Shown here one piece after another: positions 33,639 to 46,595 of a stretch of DNA of 64,000 nucleotides. Position 1 is the stretch's first letter. Each line of letters begins with the position of its first letter. The stretch spans positions 5,146,001-5,210,000 of the forward strand of contig NZ_CP173427.1 of NCBI RefSeq assembly GCF_045038035.1. Reading direction: 5' to 3'. This DNA is from Paenibacillus_F chitinolyticus_A (GTDB taxonomy: Bacteria; Bacillota; Bacilli; Paenibacillales; NBRC-103111). Position numbers and translations under genes: made by a program. Under the pieces are notes generated by a model. That model was not told where the DNA came from and did not search any database. It saw only the letters and a program-made list of their open reading frames with translations.

Positions 33639-34418
33639 TTACGCCAAACCTCCGCCGTCCACCACGAGAACCGAGCCGGTAACCCACGCGGACATCCCGC
33701 TTGCCAGAAACAGCACCGCGTTGGCGATATCCTGAGGCGTCCCCAGCCTGTTAAGCGGACGCTCCGCGGAAGCTACGAGGAAGCTTGCCTCGTCCCGGCT
33801 CAATTGCTTCGCTTCGTCGCGCAAAAGCGGCGTATCCGTATCCCCCGGACAGACGCAGTTTACGCGGATTCCCGCAGGGCCGTGGTCAATCGCCATCCCG
33901 CGGGTCAGGTTCACGACGCCTGCCTTGGCCGCGCAGTAGGCGGCCGCCTGGTCGCCGCCTTTCAGCCCCCAGCCCGATCCCGTGTTGATAATGCTTCCGC
34001 CGCCGTTCTGTTCCATTACCGGAATCGCGTATTTGGACAGAAGGAAAGTTCCTTTCAAGGAAACGTCGATCACGAGATCCCACTGCTCTTCCGTCAGTTC
34101 CACAACGGTTTTCCGCCGGATCACGCCCGCGTTGTTGAAAACGATGTCGATCCGGCCCGTCTCCCGGACCGCTGCTTCAACTGCCGCTTGGCAGTCTTCC
34201 GCTTGTGTAACGTTGCACGGAATATACCGGGCGAAATGCCCCTGCTCCGTAAGGAGACGTTCGGCTTCGCGGCCGCCGGCTTCGTTCATGTCCAGCAGCA
34301 TTACCTTGGCCCCGTTAGCTGCCATTGTTTGAGCGGCCGCAAAACCGATTCCCGAAGCGGCTCCCGTGACCAGGGCCGTCTTTCCGGTTAAATCCAGCGG
34401 AGAAGTGCTCGTTGTCAT
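33639..34418 (-). CDS. Short-chain dehydrogenase/reductase (SDR)
   Basis: About 259 residues, a classical SDR using NAD(P). It has the cofactor motif TGAASGIGFA near residue 18, an acidic residue after the second strand (LLDMNEAG) favouring NAD, NNAG in VFNNAGVI, catalytic Ser in INTGSG and the YCAAK active site. The C-terminal part DGGGLA is usual. Substrate is unknown; sugar or sugar-alcohol oxidation is common for such genes beside glycosidases. The ATG at 34418 follows GGGGGTAAATCAG; an open frame to 34526 reads through 8-bp repeats and is not believed. It is bracketed by direct repeats, suggesting insertion or duplication. Confidence 0.92.
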   Translation of the reverse strand: MTTSTSPLDLTGKTALVTGAASGIGFAAAQTMAANGAKVMLLDMNEAGGREAERLLTEQGHFARYIPCNVTQAEDCQAAVEAAVRETGRIDIVFNNAGVIRRKTVVELTEEQWDLVIDVSLKGTFLLSKYAIPVMEQNGGGSIINTGSGWGLKGGDQAAAYCAAKAGVVNLTRGMAIDHGPAGIRVNCVCPGDTDTPLLRDEAKQLSRDEASFLVASAERPLNRLGTPQDIANAVLFLASGMSAWVTGSVLVVDGGGLA

Positions 34419-34453
34419 CTGATTTACCCCCTTGGTTTGCTTCGTGTTTGGTA

Positions 34454-34525
34454 TGCTTTCTTGCTTTCTTGCTTTCTTGCTTTCTTGCTTTCTTGCTTTC
34501 GTGCATTCGTACTTTCGTACTTTCA
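34454..34525. repeat. 8-bp tandem repeat (TGCTTTCT) upstream of the SDR gene
   Basis: Nine units of eight bases: five of TGCTTTCT, then TGCTTTCG, TGCATTCG, TACTTTCG, TACTTTCA. It sits 36 bases upstream of the SDR start, where a promoter or leader would be. The number of identical units favours slipped-strand length change. Confidence 0.92.
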
Positions 34526-34544
34526 TGCCTTGATCACTCTCGCT

Positions 34545-34610
34545 CTTGTATCGCTTTCCGTTCCCGTTTTAACTGTCACTGAGGCGAGGCAGCCATCCTT
34601 ACTGCTCCGA
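34545..34610. repeat. Flanking direct repeat, copy 2 (upstream of the SDR gene)
   Basis: Partner of 33508-33576. Its right end overlaps the stop codon of the GH63-like gene at 34599-34601. Confidence 0.8.
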
Positions 34611-36350
34611 ACTGCCTGCGGACGCCCCGGCAACCCTCTCTTCTTCCCTGCATCTGCCGGCCAGCAGAAGGAAAACGCTCGACGTCCACGTGAACGCCCG
34701 GTCGCGCAGCCCCTCACCGGTTACGGCGTCGAAATTCTCCGCCATACCGGACTTCGCCGCCATGCGGCAGAACTTGCGGGCCACCTCCGAGGCAAATTCC
34801 CCGTCGCCCGCTCCGCGAAGCCCTTCCACGATCAGCATCGTGGAAGGGGCCCAGATCGGGCCGCGCCAGTAGCCGTCCGCCGCGTAGTACGGGCTGGACG
34901 TGCTCTCCGTCGCCAGCCCGTTGCCGGTCAGGAACCGGTCCGGCTGCTTCAAATCCGCGATCACCTTCTCGCGGATAGGGCCGGGGAGCCGGCTTCCAAG
35001 CACGATCGGAACGAACGACAGCAGGCTGTCTCCGGCCGAACGCTCGTGCGAACCGGAACGCATGGCCGTGAAGCGGCCTTCTTTCTCGTCCCAGAAGTGC
35101 CCGATCAGCTTCTGAAGCAGTTCGGTTGCCCGGGCTGACCACCGCTCGGACTCTTCGTCCAGGCCGAGCCTCTGCGCCGCGACTGCCAATACTTCCATCT
35201 GGATGACGAGAAACGCCGAAAGATCCGGACTCTCCACGGGAATATCCGTCAGGAACGCCGTACTGTTGTCCCAGCCGCTGTCATTGCCGTGATTGTACTG
35301 CGGAATTCCGTCTCCGTCGTCATCGCGGTACCGGAACCACCACGTCGTCCATTTGCCGAGCGGTTCGTAAATTTCCCGAAGCCTCTCATCCGTGACCGCC
35401 GGCGAATTTTTCATCATCCAGTCCAGTGTCCACCCGTGAATGGGCGGTTTGCAGCAGTTCCAGAGCGCATATTTATCGTTTAAAAAGTCCGGCAGCATCC
35501 CGCTTTCATCCTGCCGGTCAAAAAATATAGCAAACTGATCCCAAGCCAGGTCCGGATTCGTTCCGGCCAGCGCCATCGCATTGAAGCAGTGATCCCAGCT
35601 CCATATGTTCGTCATCCAGTTCTTCGACATGTACATCGCGGGACGGGATAAATAGCCGTCCGCTCGTACGACGCAGGACCATGTAATGTACGCGGCAAGT
35701 GTCCGCGCTTCCTCCCAGTCCCCGGGAGTCCGGATCGTGCGGGAGAGCCACTGTTCCCAGTCCTGGCCCGCCATAGCCTCGGCCTCTTCGTAAGAATATG
35801 CGCCGCGCTGTCCGGGGACCGTCCGGTATTCTTCGAGAGAAAGATCGAACGACTGACTCTCTCCGCCGGGAACCATCACGAAAGCAATATGCTTGGCACG
35901 GAGTCCGCCCCAGACCACATCCGGCTCGAAATGGCCGTGCAGCGGCGAGAGCAGAATCCGGACCTCCCGCGAAAAGCTGTTAAGCTCCCATCCTCTTTCC
36001 TGATAAGGAAGGGCGTAATCGTATGCGCTTAGCTCCGCCGTCAGCTTCAGTCCGATCCCTTCGCCTCTGACACGGATGCAGTCCGGCTCCGGAATGCACC
36101 ATTCCATCCAGCCCGTTCCGCTTTCCAGACGAACCTTGACGGGGGAAGCTTCCACCCTGTAATCGGTCAGCGCTTCCCTGCTCTTCGGATCAATGGGGGT
36201 GATGCCGAACAAGACACCGGCCTGCTCGTCGCCCCCGCGGATCATTCGTACGTAAAGCCCTTCACTGCGCTTTTCGCTTTGCGGCAGTCTCGATAAGGCG
36301 AAATAGGAACCAAAGCGGCTGAATGGCACCACAGACAGATCGAAATTCAT
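34599..36350 (-). CDS. Glycoside hydrolase, GH63/MGH1-like (trehalase-like alpha/alpha barrel)
   Basis: About 583 residues without a signal peptide. After an N-terminal beta-rich domain (about 1-210) comes an alpha/alpha toroid typical of clan GH-G/L enzymes: MSKNWMTNIWSWDHCFNAMAL, DESGMLPDFLNDK, NHGNDSGWDNSTAF and YWRGPIWAPSTMLIVEGL, with DHCF and GNDSGWDNS resembling catalytic-site blocks. The WSWDH and GWDNS acids are likely catalytic. Related enzymes hydrolyse alpha-glucosyl or mannosyl-glycerate type sugars; the substrate is not clear. The ATG at 36350 (MNFDLSVVPF) has GGGGGG eight bases ahead. It follows the ABC transporter with a terminator between and has its own promoter with a perfect cre. 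Confidence 0.85.
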   Translation of the reverse strand: MNFDLSVVPFSRFGSYFALSRLPQSEKRSEGLYVRMIRGGDEQAGVLFGITPIDPKSREALTDYRVEASPVKVRLESGTGWMEWCIPEPDCIRVRGEGIGLKLTAELSAYDYALPYQERGWELNSFSREVRILLSPLHGHFEPDVVWGGLRAKHIAFVMVPGGESQSFDLSLEEYRTVPGQRGAYSYEEAEAMAGQDWEQWLSRTIRTPGDWEEARTLAAYITWSCVVRADGYLSRPAMYMSKNWMTNIWSWDHCFNAMALAGTNPDLAWDQFAIFFDRQDESGMLPDFLNDKYALWNCCKPPIHGWTLDWMMKNSPAVTDERLREIYEPLGKWTTWWFRYRDDDGDGIPQYNHGNDSGWDNSTAFLTDIPVESPDLSAFLVIQMEVLAVAAQRLGLDEESERWSARATELLQKLIGHFWDEKEGRFTAMRSGSHERSAGDSLLSFVPIVLGSRLPGPIREKVIADLKQPDRFLTGNGLATESTSSPYYAADGYWRGPIWAPSTMLIVEGLRGAGDGEFASEVARKFCRMAAKSGMAENFDAVTGEGLRDRAFTWTSSVFLLLAGRCREEERVAGASAGSSEQ

Positions 36351-36394
36351 AGTTGCAGCCCCCCGTTGCTCCTTGGATTCGTAGTTGCTCATGA

Positions 36395-36418
36395 AGAGAG
36401 CGTTTACATGAAATTGTA
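36395..36418 (-). promoter_or_regulatory. Promoter -10 and perfect cre of the GH63-like gene
   Basis: On the minus strand TACAAT (36413-36418) is followed at once by ATGTAAACGCTCTCT (36395-36409), which fits every fixed position of WTGNAANCGNWNNCW. Binding of CcpA here would cover the transcription start and repress the gene when glucose is present. Confidence 0.75.
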
Positions 36419-36572
36419 CCGGAAAGAAGAGAATCTCCACACCGACGCTTGTTGGTATCTTCGTGTCATTTTGCGCCTGCTACGCCGCAGTTTTAAGCCG
36501 GAGGCTCTAAAGGTGCCATTTTGCATGCGTAGATTCGTCTTTTTGTTCACTGCTTCCCTTTATTCCTGGCAA

Positions 36573-36616
36573 ATAAAAAACCGCCCGGAGGCGATCACCC
36601 TAGGACGGTTATTTTT
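36573..36616 (-). terminator. Terminator after the second ABC operon
   Basis: Stem AACCGTCC / GGGCGGTT on the minus strand followed by TTTTTATT, 65 bases after the permease stop. It has A/T runs on both sides and could act in both directions. Confidence 0.75.
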
Positions 36617-36680
36617 AAATGCCAATGCTTATAAGATTTCGGTCTCTCTTGGGAGCGGCCTCTGCTGCCGTTCCTTCCTC

Positions 36681-37514
36681 TTATCCTTTTGTTCCTCCCT
36701 GCAGCCCGAATCCTTTCGACATGAATCTCTGGGACAACATATACAGAATGACGGACGGAACGGCATACAGGACCGAAAATGCCGCTAATTTGCCGTAGTC
36801 GGCCATCCCGTACTGTCCGAAAAACTGATACAACTTCAAGGATACCGGAAAGTTTTCAGGAGATTGCAGAAGGATGTACGGAACGAAGAAATTCCCCCAG
36901 CTTCCCGAAAACGTAAAAATCGCTACCGTACAAATGCCGGGAACCATCAGCGGCGCCACTACCTTGCGGATGCCTGTAAACACGGACGCTCCGTCGATCC
37001 AGGCCGCTTCTTCCAGCTCGCTCGGCACCGAGTCCATGAAGTTCTTCAGCATCCAGATGCCGTACGGCATAGACGAAGCCGCGAAAAATAAGATGACGCC
37101 GAAAATATTGTCATACAGCTTGGTGGTCAGGAACAATTGATACACCGGGACCATAACCGCCGTAATCGGAAGCGAAGTCATGAACAACACGGTAAGCATA
37201 AACGGTTTTTTATACTTTAATTGATAGCGCGACAACGGGTAGGCCGCAAGCAGGGCCAGAATAACGACGAGTACGGCCTGGCCCAGAGACATGACGAGGC
37301 CGATCATATAGGCCCGCTGATTTTCCGGATTGGCGATCACCTCCGCATAATTCGTCCCAGTCAGCCGCGCGGGTACTTTAAGCGACTGCATCGCGTTGGA
37401 ATCGACAGATGCCACCAGAACCCACAAGAGGGGCAGAATAAAACAGATGCCGATGAAAACAAGAATCGTATAAGGCAAGATGCGATACATCCATTTACGC
37501 TGGCTCGTATTCAT
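36681..37514 (-). CDS. Carbohydrate ABC transporter permease (MalG type)
   Basis: A 277-residue, six-helix protein with the EAA loop ELEEAAWIDGASVFTGIRKV. It is the last gene of the second CUT1-type ABC operon, 21 bases after its partner permease. GGGAGAAC precedes the ATG. Uptake of a plant-type oligosaccharide is likely, with the GH63-like enzyme downstream as possible processing partner. Confidence 0.94.
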   Translation of the reverse strand: MNTSQRKWMYRILPYTILVFIGICFILPLLWVLVASVDSNAMQSLKVPARLTGTNYAEVIANPENQRAYMIGLVMSLGQAVLVVILALLAAYPLSRYQLKYKKPFMLTVLFMTSLPITAVMVPVYQLFLTTKLYDNIFGVILFFAASSMPYGIWMLKNFMDSVPSELEEAAWIDGASVFTGIRKVVAPLMVPGICTVAIFTFSGSWGNFFVPYILLQSPENFPVSLKLYQFFGQYGMADYGKLAAFSVLYAVPSVILYMLSQRFMSKGFGLQGGTKG

Positions 37515-37535
37515 ACGATGTTCTCCCTTGTAAGT

Positions 37536-38426
37536 TTACTCTTTCATCGCACGGATATAGAACAGGCTGAGAATAATGCCTAGAAGCAGCAGGAGCAGCG
37601 ATATGGCCGTCCCGTACCCGAGCTGATAATTCACGAACGCCTGGTTGTACATAAAAATAGGCAGGGTCGTCGTCGAGGTTCCCGGCCCTCCTCCGGTCAT
37701 CGCGTAGATGAGGCCGAATACGCCCAAAGTCTGCAAAGTAACCAGCATCATATTGGTGGTCAAGGTTCCTTTTATAAGGGGCAAAATAATTCTCGTCAAG
37801 ATCTGCCACCTCGACGCTCCGTCGACAACGGCCGCTTCTTCGATCTCCGCGGGCACGTCATCCAGCGCCGCTTGAAAGACGAGCATGGAAAACGCCGTCC
37901 CGTGCCAGATGTTAGCCAGAATAATCGTAATCATCGGAACGGTATACAGCCATGTAACGACCGGAATACCGAAAAACGCCAAGATGGCATTCAAAGTCCC
38001 CTCATCCCCGAAAAAACTGTACAGACATAAAGCGCATACAATTTCCGGGGTCACCCAGCCTGCCAGCACGATGGTTCCGATCACCCGACGGAAAAGCTTA
38101 TTTTTGTGCTTCATCAGAAGCGCAATCAGAAAGCCCAGCACCTGCTGGCCGATAACGGCCGACCCGATCAGAAAAACGAGCGTATTCCAGATGCTGATCC
38201 GGACCGTAGGATCTTGAAACATCCGCACATAGTTATCGAAGCCGGTAAACTTCAGCTCTTTCGCGGCTTCCCCCGTCAACGCCAGATTCGTAAAGGAATA
38301 ATAGAAGGTCAGCAAAATCGGATAAATAAAAAACACCAGCATAATCGCTATCGAAGGAAGCAAAAAATAAAACCACGAAGAGGCTCGTTTTTTCCTATAG
38401 AGATCTTGGACCGCCACACTGCTCAT
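37536..38426 (-). CDS. Carbohydrate ABC transporter permease (MalF type)
   Basis: About 296 residues from the ATG at 38426 (MSSVAVQDLYRKKRASSW), which follows GGGAGGGGG; the open frame extends to 38567 but that part has no ribosome site and no hydrophobic start. Six helices and the EAA loop EIEEAAVVDGASRWQILTRI. A 215-base gap with a small inverted-repeat sequence separates it from the binding-protein gene upstream, longer than usual for this operon type. Confidence 0.92.
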   Translation of the reverse strand: MSSVAVQDLYRKKRASSWFYFLLPSIAIMLVFFIYPILLTFYYSFTNLALTGEAAKELKFTGFDNYVRMFQDPTVRISIWNTLVFLIGSAVIGQQVLGFLIALLMKHKNKLFRRVIGTIVLAGWVTPEIVCALCLYSFFGDEGTLNAILAFFGIPVVTWLYTVPMITIILANIWHGTAFSMLVFQAALDDVPAEIEEAAVVDGASRWQILTRIILPLIKGTLTTNMMLVTLQTLGVFGLIYAMTGGGPGTSTTTLPIFMYNQAFVNYQLGYGTAISLLLLLLGIILSLFYIRAMKE

Positions 38427-38454
38427 CCGCATCCCCCTCCCGCACTTTAACTGG

Positions 38455-38580
38455 TGACCACCGTCCTGAGACGCCCTAACCCGAGTGCCGGAAGCTTCAT
38501 GCGGTACGGACTGAACAAGAACCAGCCCGAGCTTCGTCAAGGCAGCCGGCGTGCTATGTCGCTTCACATAACGGTGGTCA
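38455..38580. repeat. Small inverted-repeat element between binding protein and permease genes
   Basis: The ends are inverted copies of a dispersed motif: TGACCACCGTCCTGAGA at 38455-38471 and, on the other strand, TGACCACCGTTATGTGA at 38564-38580. The 126-base unit lies wholly in the gap. Single related copies occur at 18189-18205 and 40339-40355. It may be a small mobile repeat (MITE/REP-like). Confidence 0.5.
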
Positions 38581-38641
38581 TCCTCTTATATCCTGTCTTC
38601 CCTGCCGTCTTCCGCATGTGCCGGAGCAGGCAGCCTGTCAT

Positions 38642-40045
38642 TTATTTTTCCGTGATATGCTCCGCGCCGGCAATCCGGGTTACGTCCTGCGTATATTTAT
38701 TTAAAGCAGCCGCGGGCGCTGTCCCCGTTGCCACCGATTCGACCATCGTTTGAATTTGAGTGGACACTTCCGGATATTTGTCCTGCGCGGGCCTAAACTC
38801 GGCATTCTTCAAATACTCCGTTGCCAGCTCATTAAACGGCATTTTCGTGTAGCCCGGATCTTTCGCTACGTCTGCCCGGACCGTTATATTGCCGGAAGCG
38901 ATCACGAGCTTCTGCGTATTTTCCTTATTCAGCGCGTATTTAATAAAATTCCACGCCTCGTCTTTATGCTGCGCGTTGCTGGGAATCGACAAAGCCCATC
39001 CTCCGGCTAGCGTGATCGAACCCGGGGCCTGGCCTTTGCTTGTCGGCATGGGCGCAAACCCGAGCACATCTTTATAAGCCGGCCACGGTGCCGCTCCGCC
39101 CTCCAGATAATTGCCGGTGATCCAGGACCCGTCGAGCGAGATCGCGAGCTTGCCTTTCGGTAAATATTCACGCGTAGCCGTGTTTCCGGCTTGGCCGTTC
39201 AGCACTTTGGACAGCGGCGGTCCGAGCTTTTCTTTCGCCACCGTTTCGATAAAACCGAGCGCATCCAGAATTCCCTGGCTCTTTACGATCCATTTTCCGC
39301 TCGCTTCGTCGTATAACCTTTCTCCGGTTCCATAGAGAAGCATTTCGTAAGTCTGCATCGAAGTCGCTTCTCCTGTCGCCTTGCCCATATTCATCCAGAT
39401 CGGAACCACATCCGGCGCTTTCTCCTTAATTGTCCTTGCCGCGTTCAAAACCTCATCCCAGTTTTTAGGCTGCCAGTTCTCGGGAAGTCCGGCTTTTTTG
39501 AAAATCTCCTTGTTGTACCACAGTCCCCTCGAATCCGTATTGTAAGGGACCCCATACACCTTGCCGTCGCTTGCAGTTACCCCTTTTTTCATAGCTTCGA
39601 TAAAAGAGCCGTTCGTCCAATCTTCCCACCCCTTCAACCTGTCATCCAACGGTTCCAGGTAGCCCGCACTCGCATCCGAGTTCAGAATGAACGTGTCCTC
39701 CGTCACGATATCCGGCGCCGTATCCTTCGATTTCAGTGCCAAAGCAATCTTGGCAAAATAATCCCCCTCGGACGCCTGAATGGGGGTCGGTTTGATTTCC
39801 ACGCTTTTATCCGGATAACTGGAAGCCACTTCCTTGATCCATTTAAACAGGGCCCCCTGCTCGCCAATTCCATCGTCTCTATAAGTAATGGTTATCGTTT
39901 TTTTAGCGGCCGTGGAATCTCCCGCATCCTTTCCCGTCTGGGTCGGTCCCGGTGTCGTTGTTACGCTCTGGCCGGAACATCCGAACAACAACGCCGAACT
40001 TAACAAAACCGCCGTGACACTCCATTTCTTTCTTCCGTCTGCCAT
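38642..40045 (-). CDS. Carbohydrate ABC transporter substrate-binding lipoprotein (family 1)
   Basis: A 467-residue lipoprotein with lipobox LFGC at about residue 23 and a Thr/Ser-rich spacer. The family 1 solute-binding fold shows DTAPDIVTEDTFILNSDASAG, GVPYNTDSRGLWYNKEIFKK and NAQHKDEAWNFIKYALNKEN. It is the receptor of the second CUT1 importer. AAGGAGGGCAAGCC precedes the ATG. No two-component pair is linked to this system in the window; a cre-like site lies upstream. Confidence 0.93.
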   Translation of the reverse strand: MADGRKKWSVTAVLLSSALLFGCSGQSVTTTPGPTQTGKDAGDSTAAKKTITITYRDDGIGEQGALFKWIKEVASSYPDKSVEIKPTPIQASEGDYFAKIALALKSKDTAPDIVTEDTFILNSDASAGYLEPLDDRLKGWEDWTNGSFIEAMKKGVTASDGKVYGVPYNTDSRGLWYNKEIFKKAGLPENWQPKNWDEVLNAARTIKEKAPDVVPIWMNMGKATGEATSMQTYEMLLYGTGERLYDEASGKWIVKSQGILDALGFIETVAKEKLGPPLSKVLNGQAGNTATREYLPKGKLAISLDGSWITGNYLEGGAAPWPAYKDVLGFAPMPTSKGQAPGSITLAGGWALSIPSNAQHKDEAWNFIKYALNKENTQKLVIASGNITVRADVAKDPGYTKMPFNELATEYLKNAEFRPAQDKYPEVSTQIQTMVESVATGTAPAAALNKYTQDVTRIAGAEHITEK

Positions 40046-40098
40046 GGCTTGCCCTCCTTATTTTTGGATATACAGTCGGCTGTTTCTGACAAGAATTT

Positions 40099-40113
40099 TT
40101 AAGCGCTTACACA
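40099..40113 (-). promoter_or_regulatory. cre-like site upstream of the second ABC operon
   Basis: TGTAAGCGCTTA palindrome on the minus strand, a close relative of the cre core TGTAAGCGCTTACA with the outer bases less well kept. It lies about 55-70 bases before the binding-protein start. Confidence 0.6.
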
Positions 40114-40441
40114 AAGGTTTATTTCACTATATTTTTATAATCCGCTAAAAAGAACTTTTATTTATTATTATCATGCAAAAGTAAAAAGCCGCTCCCCTAT
40201 AAGTCAGAGAAACAGCTGCTGCAAAATGCACAAGTATGATTAGAGAACAGCGCGCAGCTGGCCGGCTTGCTCGATCTTCCACTCGCCATAAGCAGTCGCT
40301 CAGATACTTCCTCGCAGCTCCTAGAGCGCAGTGTGTCATCCGCATGACGGTGGTTGAATAGATTTGTCCTGCCGTTCGCTCAGCCTTCACAAGAGGCTTA
40401 TTTTCCTAGTCAATTTCGACTGTGCCTGCTTTTGAAAACAT

Positions 40442-40467
40442 CAAAAAAAGAGCCTCTCGGCTCTTGG
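40442..40467 (-). terminator. Terminator of the rRNA/tRNA operon
   Basis: Perfect minus-strand stem AAGAGCC-GAGA-GGCTCTT followed by TTTTT, ten bases after tRNA-Asn. Confidence 0.9.
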
Positions 40468-40476
40468 TTATATGTA

Positions 40477-40552
40477 TGGCTCCCCGAACAGGACTCGAAC
40501 CTGTGACAACTCGATTAACAGTCGAGTGCTCTACCAACTGAGCTATCAGGGA
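40477..40552 (-). tRNA. tRNA-Asn(GTT)
   Basis: Cloverleaf TCCCTGA..., anticodon GTT in CTGTTAA, CCA encoded. The same gene sequence recurs at 54148-54223. Confidence 0.95.
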
Positions 40553-40558
40553 ATAAGA

Positions 40559-40634
40559 TGGTGGAGCCAAGGGGGATCGAACCCCTGACCTCATCGCTGC
40601 CAGCGATGCGCTCTCCCAGCTGAGCTATGGCCCC
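40559..40634 (-). tRNA. tRNA-Ala(GGC)
   Basis: Cloverleaf GGGGCCA/TGGCTCC, anticodon GGC in CTGGCAG, CCA encoded. Confidence 0.95.
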
Positions 40635-40712
40635 ATTTTGGTGCTGCAGAAAAAATTCTAACTTGTCTTGCGAAATTCGTCAAGCACTTTTTTTGAGAGG
40701 TAATTTCGTAAG

Positions 40713-40789
<77 letters not shown>

Positions 40790-40862
40790 GTATGTAGCAC
40801 CTATATAATAGGTAGAAACACGATAAAAAGGATAAGAAAAGCCCACCGTTAAGTGGGCTCTT

Positions 40863-40980
40863 GCTTGGCAACGTCCTACTCTCCCAGGACCCTTCGGTCC
40901 AAGTACCATCGGCGCTGGAAGGCTTAACGGTCGTGTTCGGGATGGGTACGCGTGGTTCCCTTCCGCCATCGTCACCAAAC
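40863..40980 (-). rRNA. rrf: 5S ribosomal RNA
   Basis: About 118 bases with the usual 5' GTTTGGTGACGATGGCGGAA and 3' ...GTTGCCAAGC ends that pair in helix I. Ends are approximate. Confidence 0.95.
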
Positions 40981-41159
40981 AGGTGTCTGTTCAGACACAC
41001 CAGGGTTGCTCCCTGAAAACTAGCAGCGAAACGTGCAGTCGATCCATCCAAAGATCTTGTGGTGCATACCTAGGGTATGCCTTTCGATGCGGCATTTTCC
41101 TGTCGGAAAAGCCTAAGCATATGCTTTCGATGTAACCTGTACTGTCGTACAGATTTGTA

Positions 41160-45932
<4,773 letters not shown>

Positions 45933-46113
45933 TTGTGCTAGCCTTACGGCCAGCGGTTTATCTCAAGCTGATTAAGCTCAAACATTCAATGCTGACGAGA
46001 ATTTCTTCTCATTTAATGTCTCGATTTCTCGAGACGCTTCAATCACTCGTTGTTCAGTTTTCAAAGGACAATCTTGTTACTCGTTTGTACCAGTCGATCT
46101 CGACCGGAATTTC

Positions 46114-46142
46114 ATTCTAACACATTCATTTTAGCAATGCAA
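46114..46142 (-). promoter_or_regulatory. rRNA promoter P2
   Basis: TTGCAT (46137-46142) and TAGAAT (46114-46119) on the minus strand with 17-base spacing, about 190 bases before 16S. Confidence 0.75.
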
Positions 46143-46219
46143 GTGTTATTTTTAACATTGTGTAGCAAGTTATCTAACATGAATCTCACATTCAACCGCG
46201 TTTCTTGCGGCCGAGTTAT

Positions 46220-46248
46220 AATATATCACATTACTTGTTAGCTTGCAA
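46220..46248 (-). promoter_or_regulatory. rRNA promoter P1
   Basis: TTGCAA (46243-46248) and TATATT (46220-46225) on the minus strand with 17-base spacing, in AT-rich DNA about 100 bases upstream of P2. Tandem promoters are typical of Firmicute rRNA operons. Confidence 0.7.
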
Positions 46249-46595
46249 CATCTTTTTTTCAACCATTTGCGACTGCCTCTCAGCGGCCGGAAGAACAATA
46301 TACCATGCCTGCAAAGAAACATTCAACAGGTATATTTTTACATGTATGAACAATTAACTTCCTTTATATGCAGCCCTGTATAGTTTGGTCTTCATTCAGC
46401 AATCTTAAACGTAACGCAAAGCTAAGATGAGGACGCTGTCAGCCAGCTTCCGAGGTGTTAATACCGGGCTTATATTTGACGGGTTGCTGCGCTCCCTCTT
46501 CCTTCTCTCTCCTGTTCCTGTTCGGCTGCGGCGATTGTGGGTAATACCTTTTTATAAGTTGAAAGCGCCAAACTCACATCGAAAGGAGCATCAGC

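Larger units (their letters stand above)
36351..36680. other. Gap with promoter, cre and terminator
   Basis: No gene. It holds the promoter of the GH63-like gene with a cre (36395-36418) and the terminator of the ABC operon (36573-36616). Confidence 0.6.
40046..40476. other. Gap between second ABC operon and the rRNA/tRNA operon
   Basis: No convincing gene. It contains the cre-like site of the ABC operon, one copy of the dispersed ACCACCGTCATG motif (40339-40355, minus) and the rRNA operon terminator. Confidence 0.5.
45933..46595. other. rRNA leader/promoter region and divergent upstream of UPF0316 gene
   Basis: No gene. It contains the two rRNA promoters and leader (minus) and the region upstream of the plus-strand UPF0316 gene. 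An open frame at 46427-46750 is not supported by a ribosome site. Confidence 0.6.

Noticed and set aside
34419..34526. N-terminal extension of the SDR protein through the 8-bp repeats
   Set aside because: It would give a Lys/Glu/Arg repeat tail, and a strong ribosome site lies before the internal ATG at 34418.
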